Of a stretch of DNA of 8,999 nt, positions 1 to 8,430 are shown one piece after another. The stretch comes from Actinomycetota bacterium (GTDB lineage Bacteria > Actinomycetota > Acidimicrobiia > Spongiisociales > ZC4RG35), in assembly GCA_022615295.1 (NCBI GenBank), contig JAKEHF010000042.1:1-8999 (forward strand), written 5' to 3'. The notes below the pieces were generated by a model, which was given only the letters and a program-made list of their open reading frames with translations, made no database searches and had not been told where the DNA came from. Numbering within the stretch: position 1 is the first letter of the stretch; the number at the start of each line of letters is the position of its first letter. A program made the translations under genes and the position numbers.

Positions 1-181
1 CCGAGGACTCGCGCCGCGCGGTCGCGGCAATCTTCCTCCCGTGATCAACCCCCGCTAGTACCGAACCTAACGTTCGTTCCCATCCTTGACACGCCACTGG
101 AAACCACCGACAATCGCCGCGTCTGTTGGAAGTTCGAGGACCGGGACACCGAGTGCCCGCACGCCGATCCCCGACCGACGG
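1..181. other. Left-edge region with no recognisable gene
   Basis: No coding sequence can be supported here. The frame that later encodes the EAL-domain fragment is open from a TTG at 86, but its translation before about 182 is low-complexity and rich in R, P, S and T, and I do not recognise it. A short AACGTT-centred inverted repeat lies near 62-78 (CGAAC, then GTTCG), but its 5-bp arms are too short to mean much. The stretch may be upstream DNA or further decay products of the pseudogene that follows. Confidence 0.4.
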
Positions 182-409
182 GTGGATCCTTTTGAGGACC
201 GACCAAATCTGGACGCGATCATGTCGATCATCGCGGATGGGGGGCCCGACGTCGTGTTCCAGCCCATCGTCGAGCTGAGGACGAAGGAGGTCGTCGGATA
301 CGAGGCGCTATCACGGTTTGGGGTCGGGTCACCGGTCCCGTGGTTCGAGACCGCGGCGATTCTCGGGCTGAGCCTCGAGCTCGAGCTCTCCTGCATAAGG
401 GCAGCGCTC
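182..409 (+). pseudogene. EAL-domain (c-di-GMP phosphodiesterase) N-terminal fragment
   Basis: Frame 2 from the GTG at 182 (or the ATG at 221) reads like the first ~75 residues of an EAL domain. It has an FQPIVELRT strand, then the signature E-A-L-S-R-F, then a P..WF..A..LGL segment followed by an LELEL helix and the first residues of the next helix (IRAAL). In complete EAL proteins this continues for about 170 more residues, including the metal-ligand Asp and Glu motifs and the catalytic Lys. None of these is present. After about 409 the frame becomes Arg/Pro-rich and loses all family resemblance. A functional enzyme would hydrolyse cyclic-di-GMP; this remnant cannot. The break coincides with the start of a different gene fragment in another frame, so a deletion joined two genes. 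I am fairly sure of the EAL assignment and of its non-functionality. Confidence 0.72.
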
Positions 410-410
410 G

Positions 411-688
411 GGACGTTCGACTCTGGCCGTCCTGGCGGGGTTCATGCTGATCCGCATCTATCTGGCCCACCGTCTCGCCGCCGGCCGGAGCCCTGGATGG
501 GAGCATCGCTATCTCGACCACGTCTACTTCACATACATGTCGCTTTGGGTCGGTCTCGCCATCATCCCCGCCCTCCGCTCCCCCAACCCAGGTCTGTGGA
601 TCCCGATAAGGCCGGGAGCGTGCTCGCCATCGGCACCGCCCTCATCCATCGCTATCAGCGACGAATCGGTCTCAGACCCACACACTGA
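411..688 (+). pseudogene. Membrane-protein C-terminal fragment, frameshifted
   Basis: Frame 3 from about 411 abruptly becomes protein-like. It gives a hydrophobic segment (TLAVLAGFMLIRIYLA), a hydrophilic loop containing WEHRYLDHVYF, and a second hydrophobic segment (MSLWVGLAIIPAL) ending near GLWIP at about 600. The same frame then turns to nonsense, while frame 2 resumes with AGSVLAIGTALIHRY and a basic tail, ending at the TGA at 686-688. Read together, this looks like the last two or three transmembrane helices and cytoplasmic tail of a small integral membrane protein, with one frameshift near 600-610 and no 5' end. I do not recognise the family. The abutting EAL fragment supports decay after a deletion. 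An assembly error could explain the frameshift, but not the missing N-terminus. Confidence 0.6.
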
Positions 689-893
689 CGGGACGCCGAT
701 ACCCGGGGGCACGGGTCAGACCGCCCGCTGGAGTACATTCCCACCCGGCGCGATCATCGAGGTCCCCCTGAGCGAGCCGAAGCATCCCAGGATCCGAGCA
801 CTGGTCCGGTCCCGCCGCGGAGGTCGCAACCGGAACCGGGGCTACGAGCATCTCGACGACGGGCTCGCCACACCCGCCGATCCCTCGGAGCCG
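689..893 (+). other. Upstream stretch of corA, possibly its real N-terminal extension
   Basis: This stretch is open in the corA frame. From about 768 it looks coding: third positions are mostly G or C, and the translation is a basic, ordered-looking leader (EPKHPRIRALVRSRR, then YEHLDD). Actinobacterial CorA proteins often have an N-terminal leader before the first conserved strand, from general family knowledge. There is no ATG, GTG or TTG in frame between the ATG at 444 and the TTG at 894. A CTG at 768-770 is preceded by GAGG at 759-762 with a 5-base gap, so a rare CTG start is conceivable. No promoter or terminator is clear. Confidence 0.4.
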
Positions 894-1922
894 TTGTTCG
901 AGTCGCGAATCGTCGACAGTGCCGTCTACGTCGGCGGCCGACGTGTCGCCACGATGGACAGCATCCCGGCGACGGTGGCCGCACTCGAGGATCACCCCGA
1001 CGGCATGGCGTGGATCGGTCTCTATCGGCCCGACGAGGCCGAGGTGCATCTCCTCGCCGAGCAGTTCGACCTCCACCCGCTCGCCGTCGAAGACGCGATC
1101 CACGCCCATCAACGACCCAAGCTCGAGCGCTACGACGAGACACTCTTCGTGGTGCTCCGACCAGCCCGATACCGGGATGATCTCGAAGAGGTCGAGTTTG
1201 GGGAGGTCCACGTCTTCACCGGGGAGCGATTCGTGCTCACCGTCCGTCACAGCGAGGCGCCCGAGTTCCGAAGTGTGCGCCTGCGTCTCGAGTCACAGCC
1301 CGACCTCCTCAGCCAGGGGCCCGAAGCCGTGATGTACTCGATAATCGACCAGGTCGTCGATGGCTACTACCCGGTCGTCGCCGGTCTGGGCAACGACATC
1401 GACGAGATCGAGGTCGAAGTGTTCAGCGGGGATCCCGAGGTCTCCCGGCGCATCTACGAGCTCTCCCGTGAGGTCGCCGACTTCCAGCGAGCCACCGGGC
1501 CACTCGGGAAGGTCATGGCCGATCTGAGCGCAGGGTTCGACAAGTACCAGGTCGACGAGGAGCTCCAGCGCTATCTGCGCGACGTTGAGGACCATCTGAC
1601 CCAGATCTCCGAGCGCGTCGAGGGGTACCGAGCCGCGCTACGCGACATGCTCACTGTCAACGCCACGCTGGTTGCCCAGCGTCAGAACGAGGAGATGCGC
1701 CGTCTCGCCGAGGCCAGCAACAACCAGAGCGAGGAAGTCAAGAAGATCTCTGCCTGGGCAGCCATCCTCTTCGCACCAACCCTCATCGGAACCGTCTACG
1801 GGATGAACTTCGAGAACATGCCGGAGCTGGGCTGGGGTGCCGGATACCCCATTGCCATCGGTCTCATGGGTGCCACCTGTCTCACCCTCTATCTGGTGTT
1901 CAAGCGACGCAACTGGCTGTAG
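894..1922 (+). CDS. corA: CorA-family Mg2+/Co2+ transport protein
   Basis: This encodes a CorA-type divalent cation channel of the inner membrane, which assembles as a pentamer and lets Mg2+ (also Co2+, Ni2+) into the cell. From the TTG at 894 it is 342 residues, a normal CorA length. Residues 5-120 form the cytoplasmic alpha/beta domain, including HPLAVEDAIH and the R-P-K-L-E-R-Y motif at 74-80. A long acidic helical stalk spans roughly 140-285. TM1 lies at about 284-303 and ends in the selectivity signature Y-G-M-N (302-305) followed by FENMPEL. TM2 lies at about 316-336, with a short basic C-terminus ending KRRNWL. No key element is missing. The start is uncertain: TTG 894 keeps the first conserved strand (IVDSAVYV), ATG 954 would remove it, CTG 768 would add a basic leader, and ATG 444 would include pseudogene debris. 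The gene converges on the flavoprotein gene downstream. Confidence 0.9.
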   Translation: MFESRIVDSAVYVGGRRVATMDSIPATVAALEDHPDGMAWIGLYRPDEAEVHLLAEQFDLHPLAVEDAIHAHQRPKLERYDETLFVVLRPARYRDDLEEVEFGEVHVFTGERFVLTVRHSEAPEFRSVRLRLESQPDLLSQGPEAVMYSIIDQVVDGYYPVVAGLGNDIDEIEVEVFSGDPEVSRRIYELSREVADFQRATGPLGKVMADLSAGFDKYQVDEELQRYLRDVEDHLTQISERVEGYRAALRDMLTVNATLVAQRQNEEMRRLAEASNNQSEEVKKISAWAAILFAPTLIGTVYGMNFENMPELGWGAGYPIAIGLMGATCLTLYLVFKRRNWL

Positions 1923-1972
1923 CTGACGGACGGGCTGGGAGGTGGAGAGGCCCGCACCCACGACGTATCTGC

Positions 1973-1990
1973 CGACGGGATCCCCTGTCG
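1973..1990 (+). terminator. Weak hairpin between convergent genes
   Basis: The bases CGACGGG, loop ATCC, CCTGTCG can form a 7-bp stem (one G-U pair) with a 4-base loop, 50 bases after the corA stop and just before the stop of the convergent flavoprotein gene. There is no T-run after it. It could help terminate corA transcription, but the evidence is only position and a modest stem. Confidence 0.3.
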
Positions 1991-1991
1991 C

Positions 1992-2453
1992 CTATCGGCC
2001 CAGAGACCATCTCCGAGTGGAGGGCAAGGCCACGTCCCCATAGCCGTTGCAGCGGACCTCGGTGACCTGCAGCTCGAAGAGGATGTAGCGCTCCACCGGC
2101 GTGTAGGTGGCCGCGTCGGCTACTCGGGACCAGAGAGCGGGATCGTCCAAGTCGAACCCACGGCCGGTGAGATAGAACTCGCCACCGGTGCCCGCATCAT
2201 CGGGGACACCGCTGTGCATGGCGAACCATCCCCGCTCCCGCAGGTCCCGCCCCTTGGGAGAGGTCGGCTCCATGAACAGATAGAGCCCGGCCGTCGTGAA
2301 GATCGGTGTCACCGGATGCACACGAGGCGCCCCGGTGAGTCGAACCGTCGCCAGATAGGCCGGCGCCGCGGTCAATCTCGCCGAACCGAACGCCGCCAAT
2401 TCCGGCTCCTGTGTGGCGAACTCACCCCAGGTGATCTGCGATCGAGTGTCCAT
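1992..2453 (-). CDS. Pyridoxamine 5'-phosphate oxidase-like FMN-binding protein
   Basis: This 153-residue protein has the split-barrel flavin-binding fold of the pyridoxamine 5'-phosphate oxidase (PPOX) superfamily. Residues 32-60 give the typical first two strands (AYLATVRLTGAPRVHPVTPIF), followed by a GLYLFM strand and the T-S-P-K-G-R-D-L helix start at 64-71, where such proteins contact FMN or F420 phosphate. A further pair of strands covers residues 91-98 (GEFYLTGR) and 123-134. Members act on varied substrates with FMN, F420 or heme; the substrate here cannot be told. True PdxH is longer (about 200 residues or more), so vitamin B6 synthesis is not the likely role. The ATG at 2451-2453 was chosen because it precedes the conserved region and sits exactly where transcription from the upstream promoter should begin. 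The longer open frame to 2636 runs through that promoter. The gene is divergent from rtcB. Confidence 0.82.
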   Translation of the reverse strand: MDTRSQITWGEFATQEPELAAFGSARLTAAPAYLATVRLTGAPRVHPVTPIFTTAGLYLFMEPTSPKGRDLRERGWFAMHSGVPDDAGTGGEFYLTGRGFDLDDPALWSRVADAATYTPVERYILFELQVTEVRCNGYGDVALPSTRRWSLGR

Positions 2454-2489
2454 CCTCACTTCGTATCGTTGCCCAGGGCAACGTGTCAA
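2454..2489 (-). promoter_or_regulatory. Promoter with palindromic operator in the spacer; leaderless start
   Basis: Reading the - strand, a perfect -35 (TTGACA, 2489-2484) is followed by the 17-nt palindrome CGTTGCCCTGGGCAACG (2483-2467; two perfect 8-base arms around one base), one further base, and a -10-like TACGAA (2465-2460). Only six bases (GTGAGG) separate this from the ATG of the PPOX-like gene, so transcription should start at or next to the A of the start codon, giving a leaderless mRNA. A dyad filling an 18-base spacer is the geometry of MerR-family operators, although a simple repressor could also use it. No regulator gene lies next to it. The sequence elements are seen directly; their function is inferred. 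Confidence 0.6.
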
Positions 2490-2601
2490 GCCCGCACGAG
2501 GATCGCCACCCGGCGCACCAACAGTGACAGGTGTACTTTCTCTGTGGGCCGGACCGTCCCGAGATCGTGCCAGCGACGTCCGGTAGTGAGTATGGACAGC
2601 C

Positions 2602-4032
2602 ATGGCACCCCAGCTACAGCGGGTGGACGAGGTCACCTGGGAGATCCCCCGACACGGAGGGATGCGGGTCCCGGGGAGGATCTTCGCCTCCGAGGCGCTT
2701 CTCCCCAGGGCCGAAGACGATCAGGCGGTTCAACAGGTTGAGAATGTGGCCCATCTCCCCGGCATTGTCAGGGCGGCCATGGCCATGCCCGACATCCACT
2801 GGGGTTATGGCTTTCCCATAGGTGGGGTGGCGGCGACCGACGTCGAGAGCGGTGGTGTCGTCTCACCCGGAGGAGTCGGTTTCGACATCGGTTGCGGTGT
2901 ACGTCTCCTCGCCTCACGGTTCTCGCTGGCCGACTTCGAAGACCATAGGGAGAACGTCATGGCAGAGCTCGCCCGACGTATCCCTCGGGGGCAGGGTGAG
3001 GGAGCCATCGCCGAGGGATCGCTTCTCGGAGAGGTCCTGGAGCGGGGAGCCTCTGCCGCTCTGAGTGCCGGGTATGGATCGGGGTCCGATCTGGAGCGCT
3101 GCGAGGAGCACGGGACCTCCTCCGGCGCCGACCCCAAGAGCATCTCGGAGCGGGCCTTGCAACGGGGCCGGGGCCAGCTCGGATCGTTGGGAGCCGGGAA
3201 TCACTTCCTCGAGGTGCAGGTGGTCGATCTGGTCGAGGACCCCGCAGCGGCAGCTGTGTTCGGGCTCGCCAAGGGGATGCTCACCGTGATGATCCATTGC
3301 GGGAGCCGTGGATTGGGTCATCAGACCTGTCAGGAGCAGGTGGACCTCATGGGCCCGGCCATGGCCCGCCACAGGATCGAGATGCCGGACCGCCAGTTGG
3401 CCTGTGTCCCGGTGCGATCTCCGGAGGGTCACGCCTATCTGGGTGCCATGGCGGCTGCGGCCAACTTCGCCTGGGCGAACCGCCACGTCCTGGCCGATGA
3501 GACCCGTCGGGTCTTCGCCGCGGCGTTCGGGATGACTGTCGAGGCGACCGGGATGGACCTGGTGTATGACGTGGCCCACAACCTGGCCAAGCTGGAGCGT
3601 CACACGGTCGACGGCGAGGACCGTCTCCTCTGTGTCCACCGCAAGGGCGCCACCCGTGCCTTCGGGCCCGGCCATCCCGAGCTGCCCGACGACCTGCGGG
3701 GAGTCGGTCAGCCGGTGTTCCTCCCCGGCTCCATGGGCACCGCCTCCTGGGTGCTGAGAGGAGTCGTCGGCAACCCGGCCTTCGACTCCGCCGCGCATGG
3801 CGCAGGCCGGGCGATGAGCCGTCACGCCGCCTTGAAAATCCGTGGTGGTGCCGAGGTGAGACAGGAGCTCGAGACGAGAGGCATCTCGGTGCGGCCCGGC
3901 TCGACCCGCCTCCTCTCCGAGGAGGCCGACTACGCCTACAAAGACGTCAGCGAGGTGGCTCGGGTCTGCCAGGCCGTCGGGCTCGGCGGGCTCGTCGCAC
4001 GACTCCGCCCGGTCGGAGTGGTCAAGGGCTGA
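2602..4032 (+). CDS. rtcB: RNA-splicing ligase RtcB (3'-phosphate/5'-OH RNA ligase)
   Basis: RtcB joins RNA 2',3'-cyclic phosphate or 3'-phosphate ends to 5'-OH ends using GTP and Mn2+, in RNA repair and, in archaea and animals, tRNA splicing. The protein is 476 residues, close to the archaeal-length form. All active-site landmarks are visible: G-F-D-I-G-C-G (93-99, with D95 and C98), the GAGNHF loop (N200, H201), H232 in IHCGSRGLGH, H326 in VAHN, and the guanylylated histidine H399 in A-H-G-A-G-R. The KGATRAF segment and the PGSMGTASW loop (375-383) are intact, and the C-terminus ends conventionally with RLRPVGVVKG. No intein interrupts it, although RtcB genes often host them. The ATG at 2602 has no clear Shine-Dalgarno; TATGGA at 2591-2596 might be a -10 for a near-leaderless start, but this is weak. 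No archease gene is adjacent. Its stop overlaps the convergent phosphoribosyltransferase stop by 11 bases. Confidence 0.95.
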   Translation: MAPQLQRVDEVTWEIPRHGGMRVPGRIFASEALLPRAEDDQAVQQVENVAHLPGIVRAAMAMPDIHWGYGFPIGGVAATDVESGGVVSPGGVGFDIGCGVRLLASRFSLADFEDHRENVMAELARRIPRGQGEGAIAEGSLLGEVLERGASAALSAGYGSGSDLERCEEHGTSSGADPKSISERALQRGRGQLGSLGAGNHFLEVQVVDLVEDPAAAAVFGLAKGMLTVMIHCGSRGLGHQTCQEQVDLMGPAMARHRIEMPDRQLACVPVRSPEGHAYLGAMAAAANFAWANRHVLADETRRVFAAAFGMTVEATGMDLVYDVAHNLAKLERHTVDGEDRLLCVHRKGATRAFGPGHPELPDDLRGVGQPVFLPGSMGTASWVLRGVVGNPAFDSAAHGAGRAMSRHAALKIRGGAEVRQELETRGISVRPGSTRLLSEEADYAYKDVSEVARVCQAVGLGGLVARLRPVGVVKG

Positions 4033-5068
4033 CCACATCACATTCCCGGGAGCCCCGGTTCACCGGGGCTCGGAGGGCCGCCGCCGCCCCGGTCGAGGCG
4101 CCGAAGTAGGCGATCGGTTGCGCCCCGTGTTGACGTCTCAGCCATCCGGTGACGTCGACCAGCCGGCCGGCGAGAAGCCCGATGTCGAAGACGTTGGCCC
4201 TAGCGTCCTCCTCGGAAGCGGTGAGTAGGTCGAAGAGCAGGGTCCCCAGCCCCGCCTCGTTGAGTGCCTCCGCCACCTGCCGGTTCCGCGGACTGTGACG
4301 ACTGCTCCCGGAACCGCGAACGAAAACGACGGTGCCTCTCGAGTCGACGGGGACCGTCAGCCGCCCCTCGAGGGTGACCTCCCCGAGGCCCATTGACACC
4401 TCCTGGTCCAGACTTTGGCCGGCTGCCCGGCGGGGACGGGCTCCCCCTTCGAGCAGGGCGATCACCTCCTCATCGGTCGTCTGGGTGAAGTCGAGATAGA
4501 ACTCGCCTATGGCATGGAAGGGGTGGGGTTGGGTGACGATCACGAGCTCGTCCACGTCACCGGCGAGCCGCTCCGCAGTGTCCCGCGGGGCCACCGGAGC
4601 GGCGACCACCACCCGGGCCGCGCCGAGAAGGCGGGCGACTCGGGCGGCGGCCATGACGGTGGAGCCGGTGGCGATTCCGTCGTCGACGACCACCGCCACC
4701 TTTCCCTGGAGCTGGGCCCTCGGCCGCCCCCTGCGAAACAGCTCCGCCCTCCTCTGCAGCTCGGCGCGCTCTCTGCGCTCCACGGCTTCCGCCTCCGGCT
4801 CGGAGACACCGGTCAACGTCATGATCCCCGAATCGAGGATCCGGACGCCCTCCTCGCCAATGGCCCCCATCGCCAGCTCGGGCTGGTAGGGCACACCGAG
4901 CTTGCGCACCAGGATCACGTCGAGGGGAACGCCGAGACGTCTCGCCACCTCGTGGGCCACGGGCACCCCACCCCGGGGAAGACCGAGTACCACGACGTCC
5001 TCGCGGTCGTCCAGGTGGGTGAGATGCTCTGCCAGCCGGCGGCCGGCCTCCGAGCGGTCACGGAACAT
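4022..5068 (-). CDS. Phosphoribosyltransferase/alpha-beta-hydrolase fusion, truncated
   Basis: The 348-residue product begins with a type I phosphoribosyltransferase domain (about 1-215). Visible are the early LGLPRGGVPVA loop (28-38), the VRKLG motif (54-58) and the PRPP-binding loop VVVDDGIATGST (126-137). A linker leads to a dienelactone-hydrolase-like alpha/beta domain: a VVFVRGSGSSRHSPRNR oxyanion-hole region (247-263), LLFDLLT (277-283), and the nucleophile elbow G-A-S-T-G with S325. About ten residues later homology stops, and the tail ends at codon 348 after unrelated sequence. Full-length fusions of this kind, as in mycobacteria, have about 90-100 more residues carrying the acid and histidine of the triad, so the hydrolase half should be inactive. 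The substrate of the family is unknown. The ATG at 5068 is chosen for its GGAGG six bases upstream; an upstream ATG at 5101 lacks this. It lies 96 bases after the UvrA-like gene and overlaps rtcB's end. Confidence 0.83.
   Translation of the reverse strand: MFRDRSEAGRRLAEHLTHLDDREDVVVLGLPRGGVPVAHEVARRLGVPLDVILVRKLGVPYQPELAMGAIGEEGVRILDSGIMTLTGVSEPEAEAVERRERAELQRRAELFRRGRPRAQLQGKVAVVVDDGIATGSTVMAAARVARLLGAARVVVAAPVAPRDTAERLAGDVDELVIVTQPHPFHAIGEFYLDFTQTTDEEVIALLEGGARPRRAAGQSLDQEVSMGLGEVTLEGRLTVPVDSRGTVVFVRGSGSSRHSPRNRQVAEALNEAGLGTLLFDLLTASEEDARANVFDIGLLAGRLVDVTGWLRRQHGAQPIAYFGASTGAAAALRAPVNRGSRECDVVSP
4050..4071. terminator. Hairpin terminator between convergent genes
   Basis: The sequence forms a perfect 9-bp stem (GAGCCCCGG pairing with CCGGGGCTC) around the 4-base loop TTCA, starting 17 bases after the rtcB stop. 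This is the right place for the rtcB terminator, and it is symmetrical enough to act in both directions. No T-run follows on either strand, as is common in high-GC actinobacteria. Unusually, it lies inside the last codons (333-340) of the oppositely oriented phosphoribosyltransferase gene, which suggests that gene's present 3' end is not its original one. Confidence 0.65.
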
Positions 5069-5074
5069 GCGAAA

Positions 5075-5079
5075 CCTCC
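5075..5079 (-). promoter_or_regulatory. Ribosome binding site fixing the phosphoribosyltransferase start
   Basis: On the - strand, GGAGG sits six bases before the ATG at 5068-5066. It decides between this start and the ATG 33 bases upstream at 5101. It also suggests the gene is translated independently even if co-transcribed with the UvrA-like gene. Confidence 0.75.
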
Positions 5080-5164
5080 ACACATCCGGAGTCTTCCCCA
5101 TCCGGGGAGATGTCGCCTACGGGCACAAGACCCTCTCTCCGAACGGGGTCGTTGGATTGGGTTC

Positions 5165-7513
<2,349 letters not shown>

Positions 7514-7545
7514 CGGTTTGGTATGTCGACGGGCTACCTTGTGGT

Positions 7546-7983
7546 TCAGCTCACAGCCTGCTTGACAAGGGCGCTGATCTTCTTCTCCACTGCCGGGGTC
7601 AGCTCCCACAAGGCGAATGTGGTGGGCCACATGGCGCCTTCGTCGAGGTTGGCGGTGTCGTTGAACCCGAGCATGGCGTATCTCGACTGGAACTTCCCGG
7701 CGCTCTGGAAGAAGACGACGACCTTGCCGTCCTTGGCGTAGGCGGGCATCCCGTACCAGGTCTTTGGTGTGAGGGACGGGGCGCTGGCCTTGACTATCTC
7801 ATGGATCCGCTCGGCCATCGTGCGATCAGGCTCCGACATCTCGGCGATCTTCTCGATGACGGCGGCTTCCCCGTCCGTCTTTCCGGAGCGTTCGGCTCTC
7901 GCCTCCTTGACACGCTCCTTCAACGCCGACTTCTCCTCGGCGGTGAGCCCCTGGGCCGTGCCGGTTGCTGTCTTGTCTGCCAT
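7546..7983 (-). CDS. DUF1801 (YdhG-like) protein
   Basis: This 145-residue protein belongs to the DUF1801/YdhG-like family, whose fold is similar to frataxin and which is sometimes labelled an iron chaperone; the biochemical role is not settled. Residues 1-55 form a charged, helical N-terminal extension (LKERVKEARAERSG, then AAVIEKIAEM). The domain proper follows: an ERIHEIVKASAP helix (58-69), the family hallmark K-T-W-Y-G-M-P-A-Y (74-82), the strands KVVVFFQ (87-93) and RYAMLGF (101-107), and a MWPTTFAL segment (118-125) before the C-terminal helix. There is no signal peptide or membrane segment, so it is cytoplasmic. The ATG at 7983 is well supported by AGGAGG seven bases upstream. The longer open frame to 8076 would run into the VOC gene. 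It sits between the VOC gene (23-base gap) and the UvrA-like gene (32-base gap), consistent with one transcript. Confidence 0.87.
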   Translation of the reverse strand: MADKTATGTAQGLTAEEKSALKERVKEARAERSGKTDGEAAVIEKIAEMSEPDRTMAERIHEIVKASAPSLTPKTWYGMPAYAKDGKVVVFFQSAGKFQSRYAMLGFNDTANLDEGAMWPTTFALWELTPAVEKKISALVKQAVS

Positions 7984-7990
7984 CTCGATA

Positions 7991-7996
7991 CCTCCT
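7991..7996 (-). promoter_or_regulatory. Strong ribosome binding site of the DUF1801 gene
   Basis: On the - strand a full AGGAGG lies seven bases before the ATG at 7983-7981. It fixes the start against the longer open frame and is the strongest translation signal in the four-gene set, so this protein may be the most heavily translated member. Confidence 0.75.
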
Positions 7997-8006
7997 GACG
8001 ATTGTT

Positions 8007-8420
8007 TCAGCTCAGCCCTTGGATACGGATCATGTTGCCCGCGGGATCGCGGAAGGCGCAGTCGCGGACCCCCCACGGTTGATCGGTCGGCTCCTGCACC
8101 ACCTCAACCGCCTCGCTGGCCTGAAGCCGCTCGAAGACCCCGTCGACATCGGTGGTAGCCAGGTTGAGCTGGCCGAAGGTGCCCTTGGCCATCATCTCGG
8201 TGATGGCGCGGCGTTCTTCGTCGGTCAGACCAGAGGTGGCCTCCGGCGGGTAGAGGACGACGGAGACGTCGGGCTGGGAAGCGGGCCCTACAGTGATCCA
8301 ATGCATCCCGCCGTACTCCACGTCGTTGCGGACCTCGAAACCGAGGCTGTCTCGGTAGAAGGCCAGGGATGCGTCCGGGTCGTTGTGAGGGAGCATGCTG
8401 GATTGGATTGTGATGTCCAT
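8007..8420 (-). CDS. VOC-superfamily (glyoxalase/bleomycin-resistance fold) protein
   Basis: The 137-residue product has the paired beta-alpha-beta-beta-beta layout of the vicinal oxygen chelate superfamily. Module one is ITIQSSML, then the D-P-D-A-S-L-A-F-Y-R-D helix (14-24), LGFEVRNDV (26-34), WITVGP (41-46) and the SVVLYP strand (53-58). Module two is FGQLNLATTD (82-91), the VFERLQ helix, EVVQEPTDQPWG (106-117) and the ending R-D-P-A-G-N-M-I-R-I-Q (124-134). The family covers glyoxalases, ring-cleaving dioxygenases, and antibiotic-binding or fosfomycin-modifying proteins. The usual C-terminal metal-ligand glutamate (as in NLIEL of glyoxalase I) is replaced by Q134, and the N-terminal position is Q6 or S7 rather than His, so a metal-independent binding role is possible; this is my inference. 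The start used is ATG 8420; a GTG three codons upstream is an alternative. It begins 10 bases after the AraC-type gene, a pairing common in actinobacteria. Confidence 0.88.
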   Translation of the reverse strand: MDITIQSSMLPHNDPDASLAFYRDSLGFEVRNDVEYGGMHWITVGPASQPDVSVVLYPPEATSGLTDEERRAITEMMAKGTFGQLNLATTDVDGVFERLQASEAVEVVQEPTDQPWGVRDCAFRDPAGNMIRIQGLS

Positions 8421-8430
8421 GAGGGTCACC

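Noticed and set aside
672..1250. - strand open frame (192 codons) opposite the 5' part of corA
   Set aside because: It overlaps the conserved CorA cytoplasmic domain in antisense and shows no domain of its own.
2531..2601. Possible promoter for rtcB (TACTTT at 2533-2538, or TATGGA at 2591-2596)
   Set aside because: Neither has a -35-like hexamer at the right distance, so I do not report it as a separate feature.
2602..4032. Intein or group I intron inside rtcB
   Set aside because: RtcB genes are frequent intein hosts, so I checked continuity; the frame runs uninterrupted through all conserved motifs at normal length.
2914..4041. Long - strand open frame (375 codons) opposite rtcB
   Set aside because: rtcB carries all catalytic motifs on the + strand. 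The antisense product is His/Gly/Asp-rich without family features and no ribosome binding site stands out.
5095..5108. Small hairpin (TCCCC, loop ATCC, GGGGA) downstream of the UvrA-like gene
   Set aside because: The 5-bp stem has no T-run, lies within the leader just upstream of the phosphoribosyltransferase ribosome binding site, and is too weak to call a terminator.
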